From positions 1 through 47,101 of the forward strand of contig PKTL01000039.1 in assembly GCA_002867475.1 (NCBI GenBank): a DNA stretch of 47,101 nt, written 5' to 3'. The notes beneath the pieces are model-generated. The model worked only from the letters and a program-made list of their open reading frames with translations, searched no databases and was not told the origin of the DNA. Origin of the DNA: Candidatus Woesearchaeota archaeon. GTDB taxonomy: Archaea > Nanobdellota > Nanobdellia > Woesearchaeales > BM511. Position 1 is the first letter of the stretch. Each line of letters starts with the position of its first letter. A program made the translations under genes and the position numbers. Shown here piece after piece: positions 8,263 to 17,388 of the stretch.

Positions 8263-10890
8263 ATGGTGAGAGGTCAAAAGATCCTAATATTGATGATTTT
8301 TCTAGTCAGTTTACCGATCATCTCATATGCACAGGATTATAATGATATAAGTGATGGTGAAATAATCAGTTTTGAAGAGTCTTCACTAAAAATAAATGTG
8401 GTAAGCGATTTAGTAAGGGTTACAAGCCAAGAGATCATAAAGATGCTCTTGATTAGAGAATGTGACACTTTATTTGATATGAAAATATGTCTTAAGAATG
8501 TAACCTATGATTTTGATGTGAGTGCAAACTTAGCTGATATGAACATAACAAACTATGATGCAGATATAGATATAGATAGATCCTTGAAGAATTCCAACCT
8601 TTATGTTGGTGTTGAGAACTCAGTTATTATAAAGATAAAAAATGATGGGATTCATTCCGCTTCAGATGTAACTTATGAAGAAAGATTACCCTCAAATTTC
8701 AAGATATTGGATTGTGAAAATTGTGAGATAGACGGCAACACTGTAATCTTTGACAAGGATATAGAAAAAGGTGGTGAAGAATCATTCGAATACGCTTTCA
8801 AGATACTAAATGGTGAAAGCTATGTATCATCCGGAAAGATGAATTATGTCGCGGTTGAAGATAAAGAGCTTTATTCAGAAGGGTTAGCGTTCAATCCAAA
8901 AACACCTTTCGATATAGATGTTGATTATGGTGATAATAATCTTAATCTTGGTGAAGAAACTTCCTTAAAATTTACATTCACAAACCTTATTGGTGAAGAA
9001 ATAGATTTTGAAAATATCATATTATATGTTCCTGCAAACGCTATGATAAAGAACAATAAAGGACAGCTTATCGAAAGTGGAAAGATTGAAGATCTTGGCT
9101 CATTCAAACTATATACTGAAACAACATATGTGACTGTAAACTATACTGAAGAGGAGATTGTAAATGGATCAACAGTTCTGGTGAACAAAACAAGGGAAGA
9201 TATAGATAAATCAAAAGAAAAAATATTTTATTTCAAGATAATACCAAAAAATGATGATCCTATAAATCTGATCATGGATTTCTATTATGAAGTTGACGAT
9301 GAAGACATAGTTCAATTAGGATACAAGAATAAATATGTTCCAGATAAGCTTGAAGTGAAAGCAACATTTAACATAGTAAAAGGGGATAAGTTTGATGAGG
9401 GATCAAGAAAAGATGTAATATTTCAATTGCTGAATCCTTATGAGAATGCAATTCTAAAAGATGTCATAGCAAGATTCTATTCGCCTTTATTTGGAGAAGA
9501 GAAATTCTTTTTTGAATCTATAGATGAAGGGAGATCAAAAAAATTAATACACAAACCTTTGACGTTTCCAGAACTCAACGAGACAAACCTTAACACATAC
9601 ATAATCTATAATGTAACCTTCTATGACGAATTCGATAATTTTTATGAGATGAACAAGAAGATAGATTTCTCAGTTGTAAAATTACAACCAGTCAAATTAG
9701 AAGTCAAAGGATGCACAAACAAATTGGATTTTGGAGATGCTTGCACTTATGAAGTTATATTGACAAATAATATGAAAGGTGATCTATACAATGTTTTTGT
9801 TGGAGAATCTTATAGTACAGAAAAAGTCATAAAAGAAGGTTATGAATACACAAGTTTCGATCTAAAAAGCGGAGAGAAAAAAACTGCATATAAAGTAAAA
9901 GTTGAATATCCAAAAAATATCAATGACTTCATAGCTTCATTTAACGCGACAACAAAAATATCATATAATTACCTTGGAGAATCATTTGAAGATGAAAAGG
10001 TAAGAACTATAACCTTCAATGAGTTTACAGGCACAAAATCAGAATATGATGTCTCATTCACATCAGCTATAGACTCAACAGATCTTTTCAAAGGAGTAAT
10101 CTATAAAGTTACTCAAACAATAGAAAACAAGGATGAAAATCCAATAAAATATATTAAGATAACATTTGATAATTATGAAAATATAGATTTCTTGGATTTT
10201 GATATGGTAGAAGTGGAGATGCTTTATCCTGGAGAGAAAATATCAAAAACTTTTTTCATAAGATCTAAAGATGATATAAAAACCAATCTTAAATCAAATC
10301 TTTACTTTGAGGATCAACAAGGATTTTCCCATGAAAAAACAAGTGAACTAAAGAATCTAAATTTTAAGGAAAGTTCATTTTCAGGTCCAAATATCAAGAT
10401 AATCATAGGTTCTGATAATCAAACAGTTCCTGGAGAATTTCTACAAGTAGGAATATCAATAACTAATGAAGGTAATGATGAAGCCACAATAAATCTGCAG
10501 CTTTATGATGGGAATATGAGAACCTATACTCTTTCACCAAAAAACTCCATGAACCTAAAATCTGAATATTATATAGGTTACTCAGGTGATATAACTTTAG
10601 ATCCCTTATTTGGAAATTATACATATGCTAATCATGTATATCTTATAAATTCAAACACAATTGAAGTATTATCAGTTATAGAAACAATAAACAAAACTGA
10701 AGATACAGAAATAAACTTAATCGATGAAGATTCTCAAAATATTCGTGATCAAGATGATATCTTAAAACAAAATAATGATTCACAAAACATTAATATAGTT
10801 GAAGGTACTGATGATGAAGAAGACACCAAAAAAGATTCGATGATTTCAAGATTCATTGCAAAAATAAAGACTTGGTTTGGGTTAGGTTGA
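8263..10890 (+). CDS. Large secreted protein with repeated DUF11/CARDB-like beta domains
   Basis: N-terminal signal peptide (ILILMIFLVSLPIISYAQ); NVTYEERLPSNFKILDCENCEI-type repeats. Confidence 0.8.
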   Translation: MVRGQKILILMIFLVSLPIISYAQDYNDISDGEIISFEESSLKINVVSDLVRVTSQEIIKMLLIRECDTLFDMKICLKNVTYDFDVSANLADMNITNYDADIDIDRSLKNSNLYVGVENSVIIKIKNDGIHSASDVTYEERLPSNFKILDCENCEIDGNTVIFDKDIEKGGEESFEYAFKILNGESYVSSGKMNYVAVEDKELYSEGLAFNPKTPFDIDVDYGDNNLNLGEETSLKFTFTNLIGEEIDFENIILYVPANAMIKNNKGQLIESGKIEDLGSFKLYTETTYVTVNYTEEEIVNGSTVLVNKTREDIDKSKEKIFYFKIIPKNDDPINLIMDFYYEVDDEDIVQLGYKNKYVPDKLEVKATFNIVKGDKFDEGSRKDVIFQLLNPYENAILKDVIARFYSPLFGEEKFFFESIDEGRSKKLIHKPLTFPELNETNLNTYIIYNVTFYDEFDNFYEMNKKIDFSVVKLQPVKLEVKGCTNKLDFGDACTYEVILTNNMKGDLYNVFVGESYSTEKVIKEGYEYTSFDLKSGEKKTAYKVKVEYPKNINDFIASFNATTKISYNYLGESFEDEKVRTITFNEFTGTKSEYDVSFTSAIDSTDLFKGVIYKVTQTIENKDENPIKYIKITFDNYENIDFLDFDMVEVEMLYPGEKISKTFFIRSKDDIKTNLKSNLYFEDQQGFSHEKTSELKNLNFKESSFSGPNIKIIIGSDNQTVPGEFLQVGISITNEGNDEATINLQLYDGNMRTYTLSPKNSMNLKSEYYIGYSGDITLDPLFGNYTYANHVYLINSNTIEVLSVIETINKTEDTEINLIDEDSQNIRDQDDILKQNNDSQNINIVEGTDDEEDTKKDSMISRFIAKIKTWFGLG

Positions 10891-10899
10891 GGTGAACAC

Positions 10900-11493
10900 A
10901 TGGGAATAATGGATGTATTCAAGAAAAAAGAGGAAAACTTTGATGATCTTCTAAAAGAACCAGAAGGTGGTTCCTGGGATTCAAATCAATTAGGAGGAAA
11001 TTTAGGTTCAAATCCGGATCCGTTATTAGGATCATCAGGAACATCTCCATTTGGAAATGATATGGGGAACACATCTGATTTCACAAAAGGAATACCTCCA
11101 GAAAACAATTTTAATTCTGAAGTTATGGGATTACCAAATCAATCAAGCAATAGTACTCAAGGATATCCTTCTGATGGAAGCGAAGACATTTTAGGAAATA
11201 ATGGGACAAGTGCATCAAGCCTTGGCCTAGATACAAACTATCCAAGTTCTCCTCCAAATATGAGAAGTAATGATGATGAAAACAATCATGATGAAAGATT
11301 TCAAGCATCAAATAATGAATTTGTGAATAATCAAAACGAAGCTCAAAATCCTAATCAAAATACTATGAATTCAAGAGATATGGATCTGATAATCTCAAAG
11401 CTTGATCTTATAAAGTCAACCTTGCAGCACTTAGATTCAAGAATCTCAAACATCGAACAGAAACTCTACGAAGAAAAACGAGATAGATGGTAA
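10900..11493 (+). CDS. Low-complexity N/S/G-rich protein with C-terminal coiled coil
   Basis: ISKLDLIKSTLQHLDSRISNIEQKLYEEK heptad pattern. Confidence 0.7.
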   Translation: MGIMDVFKKKEENFDDLLKEPEGGSWDSNQLGGNLGSNPDPLLGSSGTSPFGNDMGNTSDFTKGIPPENNFNSEVMGLPNQSSNSTQGYPSDGSEDILGNNGTSASSLGLDTNYPSSPPNMRSNDDENNHDERFQASNNEFVNNQNEAQNPNQNTMNSRDMDLIISKLDLIKSTLQHLDSRISNIEQKLYEEKRDRW

Positions 11494-11942
11494 CTAAAAA
11501 CAAAAATAGATTTATTCTATTGATAATCTTTGGAACCTTAATATTTGATCAACTTACAAAATATTTTACAAGATCCTATAATCCTCATATTGGAGGTTTC
11601 ATATCATTAACATTTGAAAAAAACACTGGTTCAGCATTCAGTTTTCTGTCTGGACAAAACCTTTTATTAGTATTTGTATCCTTAATATTTATTGGTGTTT
11701 TTCTTTTTTTAATCGATAAAATATTTCTTGAAAAAGATTACTATGCATATTTCTTTATTCTTGCAGGTGCCATAGGAAACTTGATAGATAGGATTTTTCT
11801 AGGTTATGTAACAGATATGATAAATGTTGGAACTTTTCCCGTATTCAACATCGCTGATAGTGCAATAACAATCGGTGCTGTGATAATTATCTTTAATGCA
11901 TTAAAAGAAGAATTCTTTAATAAAAAAAAGATTAAGAAATAA
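11487..11942 (+). CDS. lspA: Lipoprotein signal peptidase (signal peptidase II)
   Basis: DQLTKYF; EKNTGSAFSFL; both catalytic Asp motifs GNLIDR and FNIADS; multiple TM helices. Confidence 0.92.
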   Translation: MVTKNKNRFILLIIFGTLIFDQLTKYFTRSYNPHIGGFISLTFEKNTGSAFSFLSGQNLLLVFVSLIFIGVFLFLIDKIFLEKDYYAYFFILAGAIGNLIDRIFLGYVTDMINVGTFPVFNIADSAITIGAVIIIFNALKEEFFNKKKIKK

Positions 11943-11951
11943 TAAAATTTG

Positions 11952-12031
11952 ACACACGAAGAGAATCAAGTTCAACTGAAGAATAAATTCTTCAGTGTTC
12001 AGAAGAAAATTTTCTTCTTGAACTCTTGTGT
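11952..12031. other. Multi-hairpin element with potential three-way junction
   Basis: ACTGAAGAA-TAAA-TTCTTCAGT (11975-11996); GTTCAGAAGAA-AATT-TTCTTCTTGAAC (11997-12023); flanking ACAC(G)AAGAG / CTCTTGTGT. Confidence 0.6.
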
Positions 12032-12056
12032 ATAAAAAACAATTTTTTTACATACA

Positions 12057-12076
12057 TGAAGTATTAAAATACTTCA
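12057..12076. terminator. Perfect 9-bp hairpin in the convergent intergenic region
   Basis: TGAAGTATT-AA-AATACTTCA. Confidence 0.5.
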
Positions 12077-12079
12077 GTC

Positions 12080-12104
12080 GTAAAATATTTTTCAAATATT
12101 TTAC
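12080..12104. terminator. Perfect 11-bp hairpin overlapping the stop codon of the minus-strand gene
   Basis: GTAAAATATTT-TTC-AAATATTTTAC. Confidence 0.55.
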
Positions 12105-13462
12105 ATGTCGTAAAGATATGAATCTCTTTTCTGCTTAGTATAGAAAAAGAAAACCACAAGTAGCAATGCAATAATAATCGCTGCAATACTTAATGTTTTC
12201 TTGCTATCATTAAAGCTTGGAAGTTTTGTTGCAAAACCAGTAAGGAGATTTCCAGTCTTTTCCTTAGTAGTATCAATAATTGAAGGTTCATCAGATTCCT
12301 CTTCTTCAACTATTTCTATTTCTTCATCACTGATAATAGTATCTTCTGAATTCTCATCGCTAGTAACTTCTTCCTCTTCTTCAGCTTCAACATCTTCAGA
12401 ATCTACAATTACTGAACCACTGCTTTCGTCTTCAGCTTCATCATCACCAACATAGATAGTTTCTTCTTCTGTTTCAACCTCAAAATCGCCATAAGTATAT
12501 TCACTTGTTAAGTATTCAAAATATTTATCTTCAACATCAACAATTACTTTGTAAGGACCATTAAGTCCGCTTTTATATATTGTAGCACTAGGAACTGTGA
12601 TATCTGTGCCTGATGTCGTTTCTTGATATAATAGCTCAAGTTCAGTTGTAAAAACACTAATATCTTTTTCACATTCACAAGCGCTTTCAAATGTTATAAG
12701 AAGACCTTCTTCATTTTGTACATCATCAAAGTTTTTTATGATGTCAAAATCATAATTTCCTAAAAAACCATCATATTCTTTAACAAAACCATCAACTTCA
12801 AGAGTGTAGAAATAATAATCTCCATTCTCTTTAGGATAGAACTTGAATGAAACTTTTCCATCACCTAAATCTTCAAGGCTCTCACTCTCATAGATTGAAC
12901 CTTTTGAATTTGTAATCTTCAATACTGCATGGTCAGTATTTAAAGTTGTATCCATATCAAGTATGACATACATTTGTCCATCGTTTACAAGCAATGAGTC
13001 AACGCTTGCTAAAAGGGAGACTCCATTATCAACTTCCACAGTTTCATTTGTCAAAAAAGCAACCAATGAATCATCTTTATATACCATCAATAAGAACTCT
13101 TTTTCTCCACTGAAAACCTTACTGAATTCAAGAGTGAATTCAGCTTCTTCATCTTCCATATAGAAACTGGTTTCATAAGGTACAGTTCCTAAAACTGCTG
13201 AGACTTCATAATTGCCTGGTTCATAGCCTAAACTATAGATCATTATAGTCATATCTATAGTATCTGTCTTGCTAAGTCTTGTCAATTCAACACCTTCTGC
13301 AAGGTAATTGAAATCATATGTCTCTTCTAAATCTTCAACTGTGTCATTTGTCATATTTTCAGCACATGCAAAGCTTAGTGCTAGAATAAAAATCATCATA
13401 ATTGATATTTTTTTAACCATGGTAAAGTGATGAAATATATTTTTATATTTAAATCTTTCCAA
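12101..13462 (-). CDS. Surface protein with signal peptide, acidic stalk and C-terminal TM anchor (start likely MVKKISIMM)
   Basis: Signal peptide ISIMMIFILALSFACA; E/D-rich linker; C-terminal LSIAAIIIALLLVVFFFYTKQKR. Confidence 0.85.
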   Translation of the reverse strand: MERFKYKNIFHHFTMVKKISIMMIFILALSFACAENMTNDTVEDLEETYDFNYLAEGVELTRLSKTDTIDMTIMIYSLGYEPGNYEVSAVLGTVPYETSFYMEDEEAEFTLEFSKVFSGEKEFLLMVYKDDSLVAFLTNETVEVDNGVSLLASVDSLLVNDGQMYVILDMDTTLNTDHAVLKITNSKGSIYESESLEDLGDGKVSFKFYPKENGDYYFYTLEVDGFVKEYDGFLGNYDFDIIKNFDDVQNEEGLLITFESACECEKDISVFTTELELLYQETTSGTDITVPSATIYKSGLNGPYKVIVDVEDKYFEYLTSEYTYGDFEVETEEETIYVGDDEAEDESSGSVIVDSEDVEAEEEEEVTSDENSEDTIISDEEIEIVEEEESDEPSIIDTTKEKTGNLLTGFATKLPSFNDSKKTLSIAAIIIALLLVVFFFYTKQKRDSYLYDM

Positions 13463-13504
13463 GATTACACTTGATTTATGCTTAAAGTTGATAATTTTGA
13501 TAAC

Positions 13505-14146
13505 TTAAGCCTTATGTATTAAGCTTAATAAGTCATCATTTGCTTTAAGAAGTGTTGGATCTGATAAGTATTTCTCTTGAGCAAAAAAACCATCTTCCTT
13601 GCTGATATATCCTTGAATACAATATAATGCTGCTTTTAGACTCATCTGAAACTTATCAAGTTCTTTCACAAATTGACTTTCAGGAGTTTTTTGCTCTTCA
13701 TACTCAAGCATTATAGACATCATATCTTCAGAATTATTCATACCTTCCACAAACATATGTCTTCCAATATTCTCTTTTTCTAATTTTAATGTTTGATCAC
13801 CTATTGGGGGGTGGTCTCCTGAATGGAACTCATGAGAATCATGATATAAGCAAAGTTCTAAAACTTTCAAAAGATCTAGATCTGATCTATAATTATTGAC
13901 AATGTAATGTCCCAACTTTGCCATTTCAAGTGTATGTTCAGCAATGCTTTCACATTCTTCAAAAGGAACTTTTCTACCTCTATTCTCATTCAAGTATCCT
14001 TGCCTGTAAAGCTTTGAAAGTTCACTTGTTCTTAACGAATACTTAATAATATCAGAAAGGTTCTCCATTAAATCGAAATCTAAAGGTCTTGATTTCCATT
14101 TCATGCCTTCGCTATCTTCAAACATTTTATTTATATTTCTCCACAT
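13505..14146 (-). CDS. HD-domain phosphohydrolase (5'-deoxynucleotidase-like)
   Basis: SIAEHTLEMAKLGH ... LCLYHDSHEFHSGD HD signature. Confidence 0.8.
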   Translation of the reverse strand: MWRNINKMFEDSEGMKWKSRPLDFDLMENLSDIIKYSLRTSELSKLYRQGYLNENRGRKVPFEECESIAEHTLEMAKLGHYIVNNYRSDLDLLKVLELCLYHDSHEFHSGDHPPIGDQTLKLEKENIGRHMFVEGMNNSEDMMSIMLEYEEQKTPESQFVKELDKFQMSLKAALYCIQGYISKEDGFFAQEKYLSDPTLLKANDDLLSLIHKA

Positions 14147-14615
14147 CTATTCCAATATCTAAAGGTCCGAATGCTAATGGTAAAAGTTCATTGATAGAAG
14201 TTATAATGATCTTATCTTTTTTAGTGGTTGATAATATTATCTCTAGGTCATTTCCGGTGATCTGTGATGCTTCATAAAGCATCTGTCTGCAACTTCCACA
14301 AGGGGCTGTGACTTCTGTCGTATCAAAATCTGAGCCTCTTGCAATGATTGCTAGGTTGTTGAAAGTCCTATATCCTTTTGCGTTAGCAGCAAGAATTGCT
14401 GATCTTTCAGCACATATTGATGATCCATAAGCTGCATTCTCTACATTTGCACCTTGTATGATGGTTCCATCTGTTGATAAAAGCGCTGCTCCTACAAAAA
14501 ATCCAGAATAAGGATTGTAAGCTTTCTCCATAACTTCTTCAGCTGCTGATAAAAGCTGTTTTTGAAAACTTGGTAAGTCGCTATAATTTATATTTAACAT
14601 TTTTTTAGAAATCAA
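14127..14615 (-). CDS. cdd: Cytidine deaminase
   Basis: YNPYSGFFVGAALLSTDGTIIQGANVENAAYGSSICAERSAI; APCGSCRQML. Confidence 0.95.
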   Translation of the reverse strand: MISKKMLNINYSDLPSFQKQLLSAAEEVMEKAYNPYSGFFVGAALLSTDGTIIQGANVENAAYGSSICAERSAILAANAKGYRTFNNLAIIARGSDFDTTEVTAPCGSCRQMLYEASQITGNDLEIILSTTKKDKIIITSINELLPLAFGPLDIGIDVEKYK

Positions 14616-14660
14616 TAATAATTATATAAAATTAATCATTTTCGAAACTTTAAAATGGTA

Positions 14661-14789
14661 TCAGCTTTTTAGCAAGCCTTTTCCACTTGTGTCGCCAGTA
14701 TAACCGCACGACTTGCATTGATATACTCCATCAGCTATTAGAAAAAGGCTGTTGTTATTTCCGCATCTTGGACAAATTGTAAGTCTCAT
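14661..14789 (-). CDS. Small zinc-ribbon protein, 42 aa (not in the ORF track)
   Basis: Manual translation MRLTICPRCGNNNSLFLIADGVYQCKSCGYTGDTSGKGLLKS*; two CxxC knuckles. Confidence 0.8.
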   Translation of the reverse strand: MRLTICPRCGNNNSLFLIADGVYQCKSCGYTGDTSGKGLLKS

Positions 14790-14949
14790 GGAGTGGAATG
14801 AGGATTTGATTTATTTAATATGTTCGTTTAATGAATATAAATCATACAATTATCATTTTAGAGTGATTATAAAGCTTTATATATTCGAGAGATTGTTTTT
14901 TTCTCTATAAACAGTCATGAAATCTCATGGGGAAAAAGAGGTGTAATTA

Positions 14950-17370
14950 ATGGATAAAGAAAACGCATTCATTCTATGGTTTGATCAATTAGGAATTGAA
15001 GATGTAGGTCTCGTCGGTGGAAAGAACGCGAGCCTAGGAGAAATGTATAGAAATTTAGTACCGAAAGGAGTAAAGATACCAAATGGTTTTGCAGTAACAT
15101 CATACGCATACCACTATCTTCTTGATCACGCAGGAATAAGGGATGATATCCAAAGGATTCTTTCAGACCTAGACACAACAGACATGGATAACCTTGCGGA
15201 AAGAGGTCATAAAGTAAGAGAAACAATACGAAACGCAAATTTTCCTCAAGAATTACAAGATCAGATAGTAAAATCATATTATGACCTTTCATCTCAATAT
15301 GGAGAAAACACTGATGTAGCTGTACGAAGCAGTGCAACAGCAGAAGATCTGCCAGACGCAAGCTTCGCAGGACAGCAAGAAACATATTTGAATATCAAAG
15401 GACCCGAACAATTAATCGATGCATGTAAGAGATGCTTCGCAAGTCTTTTCACAAACAGAGCGATAAGCTATAGAGTAGACAAGAACTTTGATCATTTTTC
15501 AATAGGACTCTCAATAGGAGTTCAAAAAATGGTAAGAAGCGATAAAGCATGCAGTGGGGTTATGTTCTCACTCGATACTGAATCAGGATTCAAAGATGTA
15601 GCATTCATAACAGGCGCATATGGTCTTGGAGAAACAGTTGTTCAAGGAGCAGTAAATCCTGATGAATATTATGTATTCAAACCAACATTAAAACAAGGAA
15701 AAAGACCTATAATCCAAAAGAAAGTAGGAAGCAAACAGATTAAGATGATCTATTCAACGGATGGGGGAAAAAGTCCAACAAAAACCGTGAATGTTGATCC
15801 TGAAGAACAGAAAAAATATGTGTGCACAGATGATGAACTACTAACTCTTGCAAGCTGGGCATCCACAATAGAAGATCATTATTCAGAAAAAGCAGGATAT
15901 CATAAGCCGATGGATATGGAATGGGCAAAAGATGGTGTAACTGGAGACTTATTCATAGTTCAAGCAAGACCTGAAACAGTCCATTCAAGAAAAGATGCTA
16001 ACGTTCTCAAGAAATATGTGATGAAAGAACAAGGCAAAACAATTATCGAAGGAAAATCTATTGGTGAAAAGATAGGTTGTGGTGAAGTCAACGTAATAAA
16101 AGATGTTCATGACATAAACAAGTTCAAGGAAGGACAAGTACTAGTAACAGACATGACAGACCCTGACTGGGAACCTATAATGAAAATAGCAAGCGCGATT
16201 GTTACAAACAGAGGTGGAAGAACCTGTCACGCAGCAATCATAAGCAGAGAACTAGGAATCCCTTGTGTTGTAGGAACATTGAATGGAACAGAAAAACTTG
16301 TGTCAGCACATGAGATAACAGTTGACTGCAGTCAAGGAGACACAGGATATGTTTACAGTGGAAGGCTCCATTATGAGATAGAAGAACATAATCTGGATAA
16401 TCTTCCAGCAACACACACAAAGATAACAATGAATATCGCTCAACCAGACCAAGCATTCGAGCAAAGCTTTATACCTAATGATGGTGTTGGTTTGATGAGA
16501 GAAGAATTTGTAATAAACAGCCATATAAAAGTGCATCAAAGAGCACTGATGGAATACAATAAGCTAACAGATAAGGCAGTGATAGAAAAAATTGATGAGC
16601 TTACCTATAACTATCCAGATAAGAAGCAATTCTTCGTAGATAAACTTGCAGAAGGAGTAGCAATGATTGCAGCTGCTTTCTACCCGAAAAAAGTTATTGT
16701 AAGATTATCAGACTTCAAGAGCAATGAATATGCTAACCTTATTGGTGGAAAGCTTTTCGAACCAGTTGAAGATAATCCTATGATAGGTTGGAGAGGAGCA
16801 TCAAGGTACTATGATGATAATTACAAGCAAGGTTTCGCACTTGAATGCGTAGCATTAAAAAAAGTTAGAGAAGAATTCGGCCTTACAAACTTACAGATAA
16901 TGATACCTTTTTGTAGAACTGTAGATGAAGGAAAAAAGGTTCTAGCAGTAATGGAAGAAAATAATCTAAGGAAGGGCGAAAACGGTCTAGAAGTATATGT
17001 GATGTGTGAGATACCTTCCAACGTCCTTCTAGCTGAAGAATTCTTAGAGCTATTTGACGGATTTAGCATAGGATCAAATGACCTTACTCAATTAACACTT
17101 GGTTTGGATAGGGATTCAGAACTAGTTGCACATGTTTACGATGAACGAAATCCTGCAGTAAAGAAGTTAATAAAAAATGTGATTGAAATTGCTAATAGTA
17201 AAGGAAAATATATAGGTATCTGTGGACAAGCACCAAGTGACTATGAAGACTTCGCACAATTCTTAGTTGAATGTGGTATCCAAGCGATAAGCCTTAACCC
17301 TGACACTGTTATCAAAACAAGATTGAAAATTGCAGAAAAAGAGCAGGAATTAGGAATAAATCCAAATTAA
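14950..17370 (+). CDS. ppsA: Phosphoenolpyruvate synthase
   Basis: LVGGKNASLGEMYRNL; NRGGRTCHAAIISRELGIPCVVG phosphohistidine motif; PEP-utilising C-terminal domain. Confidence 0.95.
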   Translation: MDKENAFILWFDQLGIEDVGLVGGKNASLGEMYRNLVPKGVKIPNGFAVTSYAYHYLLDHAGIRDDIQRILSDLDTTDMDNLAERGHKVRETIRNANFPQELQDQIVKSYYDLSSQYGENTDVAVRSSATAEDLPDASFAGQQETYLNIKGPEQLIDACKRCFASLFTNRAISYRVDKNFDHFSIGLSIGVQKMVRSDKACSGVMFSLDTESGFKDVAFITGAYGLGETVVQGAVNPDEYYVFKPTLKQGKRPIIQKKVGSKQIKMIYSTDGGKSPTKTVNVDPEEQKKYVCTDDELLTLASWASTIEDHYSEKAGYHKPMDMEWAKDGVTGDLFIVQARPETVHSRKDANVLKKYVMKEQGKTIIEGKSIGEKIGCGEVNVIKDVHDINKFKEGQVLVTDMTDPDWEPIMKIASAIVTNRGGRTCHAAIISRELGIPCVVGTLNGTEKLVSAHEITVDCSQGDTGYVYSGRLHYEIEEHNLDNLPATHTKITMNIAQPDQAFEQSFIPNDGVGLMREEFVINSHIKVHQRALMEYNKLTDKAVIEKIDELTYNYPDKKQFFVDKLAEGVAMIAAAFYPKKVIVRLSDFKSNEYANLIGGKLFEPVEDNPMIGWRGASRYYDDNYKQGFALECVALKKVREEFGLTNLQIMIPFCRTVDEGKKVLAVMEENNLRKGENGLEVYVMCEIPSNVLLAEEFLELFDGFSIGSNDLTQLTLGLDRDSELVAHVYDERNPAVKKLIKNVIEIANSKGKYIGICGQAPSDYEDFAQFLVECGIQAISLNPDTVIKTRLKIAEKEQELGINPN

Positions 17371-17388
17371 AACTGAATTGAGATCGAA

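Noticed and set aside
12250-12480. Ser-rich plus-strand ORF (12201-12455)
   Set aside because: Reverse complement of the Glu/Asp-rich stalk of the minus-strand surface protein.
13463-13504. Possible extra small gene between the surface protein and HD genes
   Set aside because: Only about 40 nt, no plausible start/stop pair with a recognisable motif.
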